A stretch of 64,000 bases of DNA, from NCBI GenBank assembly GCA_945863115.1, contig CAMAYZ010000003.1, positions 1 through 64,000 on the forward strand. The letters run 5' to 3'. The stretch comes from Bifidobacterium breve. Its GTDB lineage: Bacteria > Actinomycetota > Actinomycetes > Nanopelagicales > Nanopelagicaceae. Below, piece by piece: positions 34,001 to 42,150 of this stretch. A model generated the notes under the pieces. The model was not told the DNA's origin. It saw only the letters and a program-made list of their open reading frames with translations, and made no database searches. Both the position numbers and the translations under genes were made by a program. Position 1 is the stretch's first letter, and every line of letters starts with the position of its first letter.

Positions 34001-34568
34001 CGATTAAAACGATATCCCGTTCGCATTTATCAATAGCTTCGCGAGCTCCATTTATTGCTGCTTTTGCTTGAAGCAAATCCTGTGTTGTTTCAATTAGCAG
34101 AGCATCTACTCCGCCATCCAGCAAACCATTAGACGCGATGCAATAGGCATCCTTGAGTTTCAAGTAATCCGTATGCAATAAAGTTGGAAGCTTTGTTCCC
34201 GGTCCAAGCGAACCCAAGACCCAACGAGGCTTATCGATTGATGTAAATTCGTCTGCAACTTCTCTCGCCAATTTTCCGCCAGCGAAAGCGAGTTCATAAA
34301 TTCGATCTTCAATTCCATATTCCGCAAGATTCGCCCAGTTGGCACCAAAGGTATTGGTCTCAATAGCGTCGACGCCCACATCTAGGTATTTCCGGTGAAC
34401 CGATTTAACTAGCTCAGGTTTTGAAACATTGAGAATCTCATTGCAACCTTCGTGCCCTTGAAAATCTTCTAAAGTTGGATTCGCGTCTTGAAGCATTGTT
34501 CCCATTGCGCCGTCGGCGATAATTACCCGCTCAGACATAGCGCTGCGTAAGGAAGAAATAATTTTCAT
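31080..34568 (-). CDS. metH: Cobalamin-dependent methionine synthase
   Basis: 1162 aa with the four MetH modules. (1) Homocysteine-binding barrel (~1-310): ADGAMGTMLQ at the start and the zinc cysteines GLNCATG and VGGCCGTTPAHM. (2) Pterin-binding, methyl-tetrahydrofolate domain: AIGERANANGSRAFRDALL. (3) B12 domain: cap helices, then the cobalt-ligand motif GDVHDIGKNLVDIIL. (4) C-terminal SAM-dependent reactivation domain: PCYSEGNDLVILHH and RGSRYSFGYPACPDLEQQ. Remethylates homocysteine; needs B12, whose synthesis is not in this window. There is no room upstream (16 bp to mshC) for a cobalamin riboswitch. Confidence 0.96.
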   Translation of the reverse strand: MKIISSLRSAMSERVIIADGAMGTMLQDANPTLEDFQGHEGCNEILNVSKPELVKSVHRKYLDVGVDAIETNTFGANWANLAEYGIEDRIYELAFAGGKLAREVADEFTSIDKPRWVLGSLGPGTKLPTLLHTDYLKLKDAYCIASNGLLDGGVDALLIETTQDLLQAKAAINGAREAIDKCERDIVLIAQVTVEATGTMLLGSEIGAALNALEPLNIDLIGLNCATGPAEMSEHLRVLAKNSTIGISVMPNAGLPQLGPKGASYPLGPDELADYLENFVDSYGLTLVGGCCGTTPAHMDAVVKQIGNHKLVSRKISREIGASSLYQFVPFRQDLAYMAIGERANANGSRAFRDALLAEDWQSCIEIARDQIRDGAHMLDLSVDYVGRDGVADMNELASRLATSSTLPIVLDSTEPAVLKAGLEHLGGRSVINSVNYEDGDGPTSRFANIMPLVKEHGAAVVALTIDETGQARTQEWKVAVASRLIEDLTKNWGMLTSDILIDCLTFPIATGQEETRRDGIETLNAISELKKKYPDVQTTLGVSNVSFGLNPAARIVLNSVFLAEAVKMGLDSAIVHPSKITPISRIDPKQLEVAMDLVYDKRIFDADGNCTYDPLEIYLNLFDGVETKTSKITRAAELAALPLIERLERRIIDGEKVGLEADLDEAMTSGIKPLAIINEHLLSGMKTVGELFGSGQMQLPFVLQSAEVMKTAVALLEPHMEKSEDAGKGTILLATVKGDVHDIGKNLVDIILSNNGYKTVNIGIKQTVNQIIDAATESNVDVIGMSGLLVKSTVIMKENLEELSSRGLAEKWPIILGGAALTRSFVEQDLAGAFDGTVRYAKDAFEGLSLMDTIMSIKRGDESAALPPLRERRTPNTRANRVPNLDTNRSDVDSKNKLPTPPFYGSRIVKGIALASYLGALDERALFVGQWGLQGKRGEYEAMVENEGRPRLRSLLNDVQSNGWLNAAVVYGYFPCYSEGNDLVILHHEGPEKGSERTRFTFPRQTRDRRLCLSDFFRSKDSGEIDTVAFHVVTMGQSVSDATAKLFAANEYREYLELHGLSVQLTEALAEHWHARIREELGFSSEDAADIDAILDQGYRGSRYSFGYPACPDLEQQLQLCALLETERIGVELSEEFQLHPEQSTSAIIVHHPEAKYFNAN

Positions 34569-34584
34569 TTGGGAGAAGGTTACC

Positions 34585-35826
34585 TTAGGGGGCTAAGCCC
34601 AAGGCTCCATCGATAAACCTTGAGAGCTCTCCAACGGAGCCGCCTATCTCTCCATTAGAGGTATCTAGCGCCCACTTATCCAATAAGTCTAAAGCTGCAG
34701 GTGTGTTCAGATTATCCGCGATTTTCAGCGCAATTGCTCTGATTATTTCATCGGTTGGCGCACATTCAATTCTTGATAACGCAGACCTCAATTTAGCAAC
34801 GCGTTCTTCTGATTGCTTCAAGGTTTCGCTACGCCACATTCTATCTTCTGAGTAGTTCTCTGAAAGTAAAGCATGACGCAAAACCATTGGATCAACGCCT
34901 TGCGAAAGTAGCTTTGAAACAAATACTAAGTTGCCCTTGCTCTTGCTCATTTTTTCACCATCAAGACCGACCATCGCTGCGTGTAGATATGCATCAGCGA
35001 AATCTGAATTTGTCAGCGCCTTGGCGAGTGCAGAACTCATAAAATGATGTGGAAAAATCAGATCGGAACCACCACCCTGCAGCGCTATTGTCTTAGAACT
35101 TGTAGCACCAGCATCCAAATAATCCTTGCCAATCAAATTTTCAAGAGCAATCACTGAACATTCAATATGCCAACCTGGTCTGCCAAATCCCATCTTGGAA
35201 TCCCAGCCTGGTTCCCCATCCTTATTTGCGATCCAAAGTATTGGGTCTAGCGAACTCTCTTTCCCTACTCGCTCTGGATCGCCACCACGTTCAGCGAAGA
35301 TTAAGAGCGCCGCATCTAGCGCTACCGGTAGCTCATTTAGGTAAGGTGTTATGCGGAAATAAATATTTCCTGATAATTCATATGTGAGGCCTTTTTCAAC
35401 TAAGAATTCTATGGCCCGAATAATCGAGGACATAGCTTCTGTTACTGCCACATAATTCTTCGGTGGCAGAATTCTTAGACTGGTCATATCACTCTCAAAG
35501 AGCGCAACCTGTGACTCCCCTAGCTTCGACCAAGATTGATTATCGCGTTTTGCCCGTTCAAAGAGCGGATCATCGATATCAGTGATGTTCTCCACGAAAT
35601 CAACGTCGCGACCAGAGATCTTTAAATATCGATGGATCAGGTCGAAAGTTAGATAAGTTGCGGCATGACCCAAATGCGTTGCGTCATATGGAGTGATTCC
35701 ACAGACATACATTTTAAAACTTTCATTTTTACCTAATTTCGGTTGCCGGCCAGAAGTTAAACTCAAATTCAGTTCAGGCAACTCTTGATGCCACTTAGGT
35801 ATGTCTAGGGTCGGCCAATTACTCAC
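34585..35826 (-). CDS. mshC: Mycothiol ligase MshC (cysteine:GlcN-Ins ligase)
   Basis: 413 aa relative of cysteinyl-tRNA synthetase that joins cysteine to GlcN-inositol in mycothiol synthesis. YVCGITPYDATHLGHAATYLTFD is the MshC form of the HIGH region, with the zinc Cys, and GEKMSKSKGNLVFVSKL is the KMSKS loop. The C-terminal anticodon-binding domain of CysS is reduced. Neighbours (PI-kinase-like, DUF3090, histidine phosphatase upstream; metH downstream) are the actinobacterial mshC context. This implies mycothiol as the cell's main thiol. The GTG start has TAGGAT at -12 to -7, a leaderless pattern. Confidence 0.93.
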   Translation of the reverse strand: MSNWPTLDIPKWHQELPELNLSLTSGRQPKLGKNESFKMYVCGITPYDATHLGHAATYLTFDLIHRYLKISGRDVDFVENITDIDDPLFERAKRDNQSWSKLGESQVALFESDMTSLRILPPKNYVAVTEAMSSIIRAIEFLVEKGLTYELSGNIYFRITPYLNELPVALDAALLIFAERGGDPERVGKESSLDPILWIANKDGEPGWDSKMGFGRPGWHIECSVIALENLIGKDYLDAGATSSKTIALQGGGSDLIFPHHFMSSALAKALTNSDFADAYLHAAMVGLDGEKMSKSKGNLVFVSKLLSQGVDPMVLRHALLSENYSEDRMWRSETLKQSEERVAKLRSALSRIECAPTDEIIRAIALKIADNLNTPAALDLLDKWALDTSNGEIGGSVGELSRFIDGALGLAP

Positions 35827-35832
35827 TGAGCC

Positions 35833-35838
35833 ATCCTA
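35833..35838 (-). promoter_or_regulatory. Leaderless -10 box of mshC
   Basis: TAGGAT on the minus strand lies exactly at -12 to -7 from the mshC GTG start (35826), in the 43-bp gap after the PI-kinase-like gene. No convincing -35 hexamer was seen. Confidence 0.5.
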
Positions 35839-35869
35839 GTTTACGAGCCCGCTAAATTCTTTGTAATTC

Positions 35870-36556
35870 TTAATAGGGCGGCCAAGGAACTGCAGGCCAG
35901 TTGGGGCTAGGTGTAGCAAACCGGCCATCTTTCAATAAGAAACCAACTCTTTCAAATATTGCATCAATCTCAGTTGCGCTGAGTAAGTTCTTCAAATAAT
36001 CCCGATCAATCGCATTTAAAAGATTTGAAAGTTGGTCTTTCTCGGATGCGGTTAGATCTAATTCAGCGAATTGCCAGATAACCGTACGCAATTTATTTTC
36101 TTCGTGCAGACTAACGCCGTGATCACAGCCGAAAACTTCTTGATCTGACTTAATGAGAATATGCCCAAATTTACGATCAGCGTTATTTATGACAATATCG
36201 AAGAGGGCCAAATTCCTTATTTCAGAATCGTGACTTTGCGCTGTTGCGATAACGTCGGCTTCTTCACTCACTTCGATCCATTCTTGCACTGCTCCTAAAC
36301 CAAAGGGGCCTTCTCGCAGAACTGTTTTTGGGACTACCTTGAAATTACCAACCTCGCTTAAATAGTAAGCAGCAACTTCTCTGCTCGCTAGGTTCCCATC
36401 AGGAAAATCCCATAGCGGACGTTCTCCCGCTATCGGTTTGTAAATAACCTTTGTTTCATCTGGCAACTGACACAGAAGAGAGGCATTTGATGCGTCCACT
36501 AATCGGCCGATGATTTCTAATTCACCAGTTTCGATTAGGTTAGCGTCGGTAGCCAT
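35870..36556 (-). CDS. SCO1664-family protein (phosphatidylinositol 3/4-kinase-like)
   Basis: About 228 aa from ATG 36556; upstream in-frame starts reach to 36601. The family begins with GELEIIGRLVDASNASLLC, then VIYKPIAGERPLWDFPDGNLASREVAAYYLS (an ATP/lysine-like segment), NLALFDIVINNADRKFGHIL (catalytic-loop-like NNADRK) and FGCDHGVSLHEENKLRTVIWQF (DHG in place of DFG). It thus resembles a minimal PI3/4-kinase fold. Always found beside DUF3090 and mshC in actinobacteria; the substrate is unknown. It overlaps the DUF3090 gene by 17 bp. Confidence 0.82.
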   Translation of the reverse strand: MATDANLIETGELEIIGRLVDASNASLLCQLPDETKVIYKPIAGERPLWDFPDGNLASREVAAYYLSEVGNFKVVPKTVLREGPFGLGAVQEWIEVSEEADVIATAQSHDSEIRNLALFDIVINNADRKFGHILIKSDQEVFGCDHGVSLHEENKLRTVIWQFAELDLTASEKDQLSNLLNAIDRDYLKNLLSATEIDAIFERVGFLLKDGRFATPSPNWPAVPWPPY

Positions 36557-37109
36557 TTGCCCTAGGACAGAGATGTCCGGTCGCATCAATTGGCAAACCA
36601 CAGAATGGGCAGACTGAGCGCCCTGCTTGTAGAACGTTTTCAGCGCGGTTACAGAAACCCTTTACTTGATTTAAACGAAGCGTTAAACGAAGTAAGTCTG
36701 GTGGATCTTCAACACCGGCTAGTTCCTCGTCATCCGAAATCAACTCAGTAAATTCACCATCAGCTATAGATTGAATTTCAATAGCAACCCTTTGAGTCTG
36801 CGGGTCCCACGAAATACCCATTACGCCAGCTCTGAACTCTTCATCAAGTGGAAATTCTAAATTATCGTTATCGATTGTTGCGGGTAGATCTAACTCATCA
36901 AGACTTGCTAATTTATTTCTGCGAACCTCTGTTATTAGCTCGTGCAATCTCTCGGTCAAAGCGGCAACTTGGCTTTTCTCCACAGCCACTGTAGTTGTTC
37001 CTGCGACTGAGGAAGCTTGAACAAAAAAAGCGCGTTCACCAGGAACTCCGACTGTTCCTACTATGAATCTAGTTGCATCTTCGTGATTAAAAATTATTCG
37101 CTCACTCAC
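36540..37109 (-). CDS. DUF3090 family protein
   Basis: 189 aa from GTG 37109; GTG codons at 37118 and 37121 are alternatives. The start SERIIFNHEDATRFIVGTVGVPGERAFFVQAS matches the actinobacterial DUF3090 family. The C-terminus ends with a likely zinc-binding cluster: FCNRAENVLQAGRSVCPFCGLPIDATGHLCPRANGYR (Cys-x2-Cys then His-x-Cys). Conserved in the mshC neighbourhood, overlapping both the phosphatase upstream and the kinase-like gene downstream, so the three are probably made together. No biochemical role is known to me. Confidence 0.85.
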   Translation of the reverse strand: MSERIIFNHEDATRFIVGTVGVPGERAFFVQASSVAGTTTVAVEKSQVAALTERLHELITEVRRNKLASLDELDLPATIDNDNLEFPLDEEFRAGVMGISWDPQTQRVAIEIQSIADGEFTELISDDEELAGVEDPPDLLRLTLRLNQVKGFCNRAENVLQAGRSVCPFCGLPIDATGHLCPRANGYRR

Positions 37110-37782
37110 GGCTCGCACCACTGCCGCCGCCTAAACTCAGATTGGGATTTCCATTACCCGTAAATTTTAGATCGTTTAAAAAATCTGTATTATTCAAAAG
37201 CCGAAGGCGTGCGCTATCCCCCGACAAATCGATGATACTAATTGATGCTGGATCAATGGCTAGGCTCTGAAAATTATCAAGATTAAGGCCGACGAACCCG
37301 GCAACGATAGCTTTGATTACATCGCCATGCGAGGATAGAAGAATTGTTTGTCCCGGTAGAGCGATACTTCTTACAGCTTCGAGCGCGCGATTCTGCATCT
37401 CCAAGAAACTCTCCCCATTTGGGAATCTGACCAGGCTCGGACGAGTTTGAATACTTTTCCAAAGTTTTGTTCTAGAGAGCAAGGCTAATTTTTTACCAGA
37501 CCAGTCGCCGTATTCCATTTCAATGACGCCATCCAAGATTTCAATTTCTTTATTGAGAGACGTTGCCAGTGGTTCTAAAGTTTGAATACATCTTGGAAGT
37601 GGGCTGCTATAAATCTTTGCAAAAACTTTGCCCCTTAACTCGGCTTGAACTGCGAGTGCTTGTTTCTTTCCCGTTGAAGATAATGAGACCTTAAAATCTC
37701 GCCCAGCTAGAACGGATTTCGCATTCGCGGTCGAATGTCCGTGGCGAAGAAGATAAATAGTTGCTGGTTTTTGGGCTCGCAT
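37102..37782 (-). CDS. Histidine phosphatase family protein
   Basis: 226 aa. The catalytic motif YLLRHGHSTANAKSVLAGRD (RHG) is at the N-terminus, IYSSPLPRCIQTLEPLA follows, EMEYGDWSGK carries the acid, and LLSSHGDVIKAIVAG the second histidine. Closest to the MSMEG_4193-type phosphoglycerate-mutase-like proteins that head the mshC cluster in actinobacteria; the true substrate is unknown. It overlaps DUF3090 by 8 bp. Upstream, TAACCT at -13 to -8 suggests an essentially leaderless mRNA, divergent from the aldo/keto reductase. Confidence 0.87.
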   Translation of the reverse strand: MRAQKPATIYLLRHGHSTANAKSVLAGRDFKVSLSSTGKKQALAVQAELRGKVFAKIYSSPLPRCIQTLEPLATSLNKEIEILDGVIEMEYGDWSGKKLALLSRTKLWKSIQTRPSLVRFPNGESFLEMQNRALEAVRSIALPGQTILLSSHGDVIKAIVAGFVGLNLDNFQSLAIDPASISIIDLSGDSARLRLLNNTDFLNDLKFTGNGNPNLSLGGGSGASRE

Positions 37783-37789
37783 AGGGCCA

Positions 37790-37795
37790 AGGTTA
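37790..37795 (-). promoter_or_regulatory. -10 box of the histidine phosphatase gene
   Basis: TAACCT on the minus strand lies at -13 to -8 from the ATG (37782), one base off the strict leaderless spacing. It faces the TAGGGT box of the divergent aldo/keto reductase within a 49-bp gap. Confidence 0.4.
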
Positions 37796-37819
37796 CCGAT
37801 TAATTAGCAACCAACTTGC

Positions 37820-37825
37820 TAGGGT
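37820..37825 (+). promoter_or_regulatory. Leaderless -10 box of the aldo/keto reductase gene
   Basis: TAGGGT lies exactly at -12 to -7 from the ATG at 37832. There is no separate Shine-Dalgarno at normal spacing, so the transcript probably starts at the ATG. Confidence 0.55.
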
Positions 37826-37831
37826 GGCGTC

Positions 37832-38785
37832 ATGGAGAAGCGCATACTCGGTAACTCAGGGCTACGCGTTTCTAGGCTGGGACTTGGCACAATGACTTGG
37901 GGCCGAGATACCGACGAGCATGAGGCGGCCGATCAATTAAAAACCTTCATCGATGCTGGTGGTAACTTGATTGATACTGCTGCGATGTATGGCGATGGCG
38001 ATAGCGAACGAGTTATTGGCGGATTCATCGGAACTTTAGCAAAGCGTGAAGATTTGATTATCGCTACAAAAGCTGGCATCTCATTCAATGCCGGAGAACG
38101 AAGTGTAAATAATTCACGAACCAATCTCCTAAGTGATCTCGATAAATCATTATCTCGATTAGGTGTTGACTACATTGATTTATGGCAGATTCACACTTGG
38201 GATCCTATGGTTCCACTAGAAGAATCTCTCTCGGCAATCGATCAGGCAGTATCTTCTGGTCGCGTTCGATATGTTGGCGTATCAAATTTCTCTGGTTGGC
38301 AATTAGCTCGTGCCGCAACACTGCAGAATCCACTATTCGGAAAAGCTCCGATAATTTCAAGCCAAGTTGAATACTCATTACTGAACCGCAGCATTGAGGC
38401 AGAAGTGATTCCAGCAAGTATCGAAATGAATATCGGCGTATTGGCTTGGTCCCCGATTGGTCGAGGTGTTCTGACCGGTAAATATCGAAGTGGTTCACCT
38501 TCTGATTCACGTGGCGCTAGCCCGCATTTCAGTGGGTTCATCGCGCCATATCTAGATGAACGCTCTCGCAAAATTGTTGATGCGGTTTGTGTGGCCAGCG
38601 ATGGTTTAGGTTACTCACCACTTGAGGTTGCACTTTCCTGGGTGCGCGAAGGTTATGGCGTTACTAGCGCAATAGTTGGAGCACGAACTGCGGCACAACT
38701 GCGAGGAATTCTTACCGTGGAGGAGATATCTCTTCCTGATCAAGTTCGAGCCGCTTTAGATGAAATTTCTGCAGATATCAATTAG
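37832..38785 (+). CDS. Aldo/keto reductase
   Basis: 317 aa TIM-barrel NADPH oxidoreductase. The start RILGNSGLRVSRLGLGTMTWG is typical of the YghZ/Tas-like group. The catalytic tetrad residues are visible: Asp and Tyr in NLIDTAAMYGDGDSERVIG, Lys in IIATKAG, His in DLWQIHTWDP. The cofactor-binding end contains AIVGARTAAQL. The substrate is unknown; such enzymes reduce aldehydes and ketones. It stands alone, divergent from the histidine phosphatase gene, and its last 4 bases overlap the convergent M20 gene. Confidence 0.92.
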   Translation: MEKRILGNSGLRVSRLGLGTMTWGRDTDEHEAADQLKTFIDAGGNLIDTAAMYGDGDSERVIGGFIGTLAKREDLIIATKAGISFNAGERSVNNSRTNLLSDLDKSLSRLGVDYIDLWQIHTWDPMVPLEESLSAIDQAVSSGRVRYVGVSNFSGWQLARAATLQNPLFGKAPIISSQVEYSLLNRSIEAEVIPASIEMNIGVLAWSPIGRGVLTGKYRSGSPSDSRGASPHFSGFIAPYLDERSRKIVDAVCVASDGLGYSPLEVALSWVREGYGVTSAIVGARTAAQLRGILTVEEISLPDQVRAALDEISADIN

Positions 38786-40113
38786 CTATTCTGTAAAAAC
38801 TCATTCAAAACTTTAACGCCAAACTTAAGACCATCAACTGGAATTCTTTCATCAACGCCGTGAAATAACGCGAAGAAATCTAAATCAGGTGGAAGTTTCA
38901 CTGGGCTAAATCCATAGCCGATAATTCCTAAATCAGAGAGCGCTTTATTATCTGTTCCACCGCTCATTAAATACGGAACCGGAATTCCCTCAGGATCAAA
39001 TTTTGCCAGTGCTGCTTTCATTGCATCGACGAGAGGCCCTTCAAAATCAACCTCTAGAGCTTTATCGCGGACTAAAACTTCAATTTCAATCTCGTCGCCG
39101 GCTAGTTTCGAGATCGTTTCCAACAACTCATCTTCGAAACCCGGCAAGAATCTTCCATCGATTACTGCAGTCGCTTGTTGTGGAATCACGTTCGCTTTGT
39201 ATCCCGCATTCAACATAGTTGGATTTGCGGTGTTTTGAATCGTTGCACCAAGCATCCGGGCAGCTTCACCGATATGTTTCAAAAGCGGTCGAGTATTTTT
39301 AGGATCATATTTATCGCCAGTTAACTCAGCAATCTTTGACCAGAATTTTGCACCTGTTTTAGTCTCAAGCTGTGGCCATTCGTAAGAGCCGATTCGTGCA
39401 ACTGCGGCTGCAAGTTTAGTCACTGCATTCTTTGGATTAATGAAAGAGCCGTGTCCGGCTTCACCTTTTGCCTTAAGTTGTAACCAGTTTATTCCCTTTT
39501 GTGCGCCTTCAATGAAATAAAGTCGATGGCCGCCGGTTATCGTTACTGAAAATCCACCGACTTCAGAAATTGCTTCGGTGTAACCTTCAAAAATCTCTGG
39601 CCTATTCTTAACAAGATAACGTGAGCCATACTCACTACCCGCTTCTTCGTCAGCAAAGAAGACAAGCAGAATGTTTCTCGGTGGTTGATAGTTTGCACGC
39701 TTCCAGGCCCTGACAGTTGCAATAATCATTGCATCCATATCTTTCATATCCACGGCGCCGCGGCCCCATAGATATCCATCTTTGATGATTCCACCGAATG
39801 GGTCCACCGACCAATCCGCTTCATTTACTGGAACTACATCTAAATGACCATGCACAACGAGACCCGGACGAGCAGAATCTCGTCCCTCAATTTTTGCAAC
39901 GACGTTAACTCGATTTTCTCCAGTGACAATCAATTCACTTTTGATTCCAACTTCGTTAAGTTTCTCTGCAACGTATGCGGCAATCGCTCTTTCATCGCCT
40001 TTACCTTCACCGTGATTTACACTGGGAATACGAATCATTTCCTGGCAGATCGAAATGCACTCTTCTTCTAAGAGCGCGATGTCGATTGCATTTGGATTAT
40101 CCGTATTGGCCAC
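38782..40113 (-). CDS. M20-family metallopeptidase/deacylase
   Basis: 443 aa from GTG 40113. Zinc ligands and catalytic residues of the M20 family are present: VVHGHLDVVPVNEADW (His, Asp), WGRGAVDMKDMD, and FADEEAGSEYGSRYLV (Glu-Glu). The dimerisation domain lies between, and SGGTDNKALSDLGIIGYGF is the C-terminal metal region. It belongs to the ArgE/DapE/CPG2/aminoacylase group found commonly in actinobacteria; it could be a dipeptidase or deacylase. Upstream, CAAGAT lies at the leaderless -10 position. Substrate not determinable. Confidence 0.9.
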   Translation of the reverse strand: MANTDNPNAIDIALLEEECISICQEMIRIPSVNHGEGKGDERAIAAYVAEKLNEVGIKSELIVTGENRVNVVAKIEGRDSARPGLVVHGHLDVVPVNEADWSVDPFGGIIKDGYLWGRGAVDMKDMDAMIIATVRAWKRANYQPPRNILLVFFADEEAGSEYGSRYLVKNRPEIFEGYTEAISEVGGFSVTITGGHRLYFIEGAQKGINWLQLKAKGEAGHGSFINPKNAVTKLAAAVARIGSYEWPQLETKTGAKFWSKIAELTGDKYDPKNTRPLLKHIGEAARMLGATIQNTANPTMLNAGYKANVIPQQATAVIDGRFLPGFEDELLETISKLAGDEIEIEVLVRDKALEVDFEGPLVDAMKAALAKFDPEGIPVPYLMSGGTDNKALSDLGIIGYGFSPVKLPPDLDFFALFHGVDERIPVDGLKFGVKVLNEFLQNS

Positions 40114-40142
40114 ACACCTATCTTGCCGTAGATGTCGGGCGA

Positions 40143-40172
40143 TTGTGATGATGTCCGCCTGATTGGTATCCT
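40143..40172 (+). promoter_or_regulatory. Putative promoter of tRNA-Leu
   Basis: TTGTGA (40143-40148) and TATCCT (40167-40172) are 18 bp apart, predicting a start near 40179, about 25 bases before the mature tRNA. It sits just upstream of the divergent M20 gene. Prediction only. Confidence 0.4.
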
Positions 40173-40203
40173 TGCGCCAAGATTTAAAGAGGTTTCAACA
40201 CTG

Positions 40204-40290
40204 GTCCGGGTGGCGGAATTGGCAGACGCGCTAGCTTGAGGTGTTAGTTCCCGCAAGGGATTAGGGGTTCAAGTCCCCTCTCGGACACCA
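40204..40290 (+). tRNA. tRNA-Leu (anticodon GAG)
   Basis: 87 nt including encoded CCA. The acceptor arms GTCCGGG and CTCGGAC pair with one G-T. The D arm is TGGCGGAATTGGCAGACGCG. The anticodon arm CTAGC-TTGAGGT-GTTAG shows GAG, which reads CUU/CUC leucine codons. A long variable arm (TCCCGCAAGGGA region) marks a class II tRNA. The T arm AGGGGTTCAAGTCCCCT is canonical. Confidence 0.97.
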
Positions 40291-40335
40291 TAAGAACCAT
40301 TAATCAATCGATGGCCAATAAATAAGGAGCAATAA

Positions 40336-41376
40336 ATGCAATCCAAGGGATACGCAGTTCTCGAAGCGTCTAAACCGTTAGTTCCATTCACTTTTTCGCG
40401 CAGAGAATTACGCCCAACTGATGTTGCACTTTCTGTTTCCTATGCCGGAATTTGTCACTCAGATATTCATCAAGCTCGCGAAGAATGGGGTCCGGCGCTA
40501 TTTCCAATGGTTCCTGGTCATGAAATTGCTGGGGTGGTTACTGCAGTTGGTAACAATGTAACCAAATTTAAAGTTGGTGACCAGATTGGTGTTGGAGTAT
40601 TTGTTGACTCTTGCCGTCAATGTTCATCATGCAAGTCCGGCCTCGAGCAATATTGCTTACAAGGAATGACTGGAACCTATAACAATTACGAACGTGATGG
40701 AAAAACTTTGGCCCAAGGTGGTTATGCGGATAGTTTCATCGTTGATCAGGACTACGCGATTTCAATTCCAGCGAATCTAGATATGGCTGGCGTTGCTCCA
40801 TTGCTATGCGCGGGAATAACTCTCTATTCACCACTTAAGAATTGGAACACCGGTCCAGGCAAGAAAGTTGGCGTAATAGGTCTTGGTGGACTTGGACATA
40901 TGGGACTTAAGTTCTCGGCTGCATTGGGTGCTCATACAACAGTTTTCTCACACTCTCCAAATAAAGAGAAGGATGCACGTACGATGGGGGCAAACGACTT
41001 CGTCGTCACAAGTAATCCTGAAAACCTAGCAGCACTACCGAAAGACTTTGATTTAATTCTTAACACTGTGTCGGCAGATATGGACTTGACGCCTTATCTT
41101 CAACTTCTAAAGCTAGATGGCACTCTGGTTCTGATTGGCCTGCCTATTAACCCATACAAAATTAACACCCCAGTTTTATTGGCGCAGCGCCGTTCTATCT
41201 CTGGATCCATGATCGGCGGAATAAAAGAAACTCAGGAAATGCTGGACTTCTGTGGGGTTCACAATATTGTAAGTGAAGTTGAAGTTGTCGATCCTGAATA
41301 TATTAACCAAGCTTATGAACGCACGATTGCCAGCGATGTGAAATATCGCTTTGTAATCGACGCCAAAAAGTTCTAA
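40336..41376 (+). CDS. Zinc-dependent alcohol dehydrogenase (CAD/YahK-like)
   Basis: 346 aa medium-chain dehydrogenase. Catalytic zinc ligands: Cys in AGICHSDIHQ and His-Glu in VPGHEIAGVV; structural zinc: four Cys in DSCRQCSSCKSGLEQYC. The NADPH-binding motif is GVIGLGGLGHMGLKFSAALG. The motif pattern fits NADP-dependent aldehyde reductases such as YahK. Its ATG has a strong AAGGAGC Shine-Dalgarno, unlike the leaderless genes nearby, and the gene lies 45 bp after tRNA-Leu, so it could be read through from the tRNA. It converges on the DUF554 gene with 4 bases between. Confidence 0.93.
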   Translation: MQSKGYAVLEASKPLVPFTFSRRELRPTDVALSVSYAGICHSDIHQAREEWGPALFPMVPGHEIAGVVTAVGNNVTKFKVGDQIGVGVFVDSCRQCSSCKSGLEQYCLQGMTGTYNNYERDGKTLAQGGYADSFIVDQDYAISIPANLDMAGVAPLLCAGITLYSPLKNWNTGPGKKVGVIGLGGLGHMGLKFSAALGAHTTVFSHSPNKEKDARTMGANDFVVTSNPENLAALPKDFDLILNTVSADMDLTPYLQLLKLDGTLVLIGLPINPYKINTPVLLAQRRSISGSMIGGIKETQEMLDFCGVHNIVSEVEVVDPEYINQAYERTIASDVKYRFVIDAKKF

Positions 41377-41380
41377 CTGA

Positions 41381-42115
41381 TTATTTAAATTGATGCAAAG
41401 CGCCAGCGATTATTGGTGCTAAAAAGAGTGCTGGTAGTAAATTCCCAACCGTTACCTGCTTTATCTTCATAACTCGAAGCGATATTCCCAATAACAAGAT
41501 TCCGCCCGTTGCTGTCATGGCGAGTATTTGATACTCCGGTAAAACACTTCCTAGGAATAATCCAACTCCGGTCCAAGCAAACTGATAAATGCCTACTGGG
41601 ATAGTTGAAACCGCGACTCCCCAACCGAGCGATGCCGCAAATGGAATTGAGATAACGCCATCGAGGATGCTCTTCAAAACTAGTTGATCAATTCCGGTTC
41701 CCATGCCGTCGCTAATTGAACCGAGAATGGCCATCGGACCAATAACAAAGAGCAGTGATGCTGTAACGAAACCGTCAACAAAAGGACTAGAGCCATTTGG
41801 ATCAAATCTTGATTTGAGCTTAACGCCCAGCACTTCAAGTCGATTCTCGATATCTAGGGCGTTTCCAATTAGCGCACCCATAAGCAGTGCCATCAAAATT
41901 GCGAAGATTGGCCAACCTCGAGGTAATTCGGAAACGAATTTTTGGTTCCACAACTCTTTGATTGCATCCGCAGCAGCCAAGAGAGTGATGAATCCAAGAA
42001 CAGTTATCACAAGTTCTCTTGTATGTTCACGGAACTTCGCTCCAACAAAAATTCCCACAGTGGATCCAACAAGTATGGCAGCGATATTAATTATCGTACC
42101 GAGCCCTACAAACAT
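41381..42115 (-). CDS. DUF554 family membrane protein
   Basis: 244 aa from ATG 42115, chosen because GGAGGT lies 7 bases upstream; the frame stays open to 42199 without support. Hydrophobic with about six to seven transmembrane segments: GTIINIAAILVGSTVGIFVG, LVITVLGFITLLAAADAIKELW, WPIFAILMALLMGALIGNALDIE, and glycine-rich GGILLLGISLRVMKIKQVTVGNLLPALFLAPI. This matches the DUF554/YdfK group, putative transporters of unknown substrate. Divergent from the YczE-like gene with a 35-bp gap. Confidence 0.88.
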   Translation of the reverse strand: MFVGLGTIINIAAILVGSTVGIFVGAKFREHTRELVITVLGFITLLAAADAIKELWNQKFVSELPRGWPIFAILMALLMGALIGNALDIENRLEVLGVKLKSRFDPNGSSPFVDGFVTASLLFVIGPMAILGSISDGMGTGIDQLVLKSILDGVISIPFAASLGWGVAVSTIPVGIYQFAWTGVGLFLGSVLPEYQILAMTATGGILLLGISLRVMKIKQVTVGNLLPALFLAPIIAGALHQFK

Positions 42116-42144
42116 TGTTAATACCTCCGTTGAATCGGTAGACT
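42115..42144 (+). promoter_or_regulatory. Leaderless promoter of the YczE-like gene
   Basis: TTGTTA (42115-42120) and TAGACT (42139-42144) are 18 bp apart; TAGACT is at -12 to -7 from the GTG at 42151. The -35 lies on top of the DUF554 start and the promoter overlaps that gene's Shine-Dalgarno. Confidence 0.5.
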
Positions 42145-42150
42145 CTAACA

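Noticed and set aside
34569-34584. Cobalamin riboswitch before metH
   Set aside because: Only 16 bp separate metH from mshC; no B12-box-like sequence is present.
40204-41376. Integration site at tRNA-Leu
   Set aside because: No repeat of the tRNA 3' end, no integrase and no composition shift were seen downstream; the next genes are metabolic.
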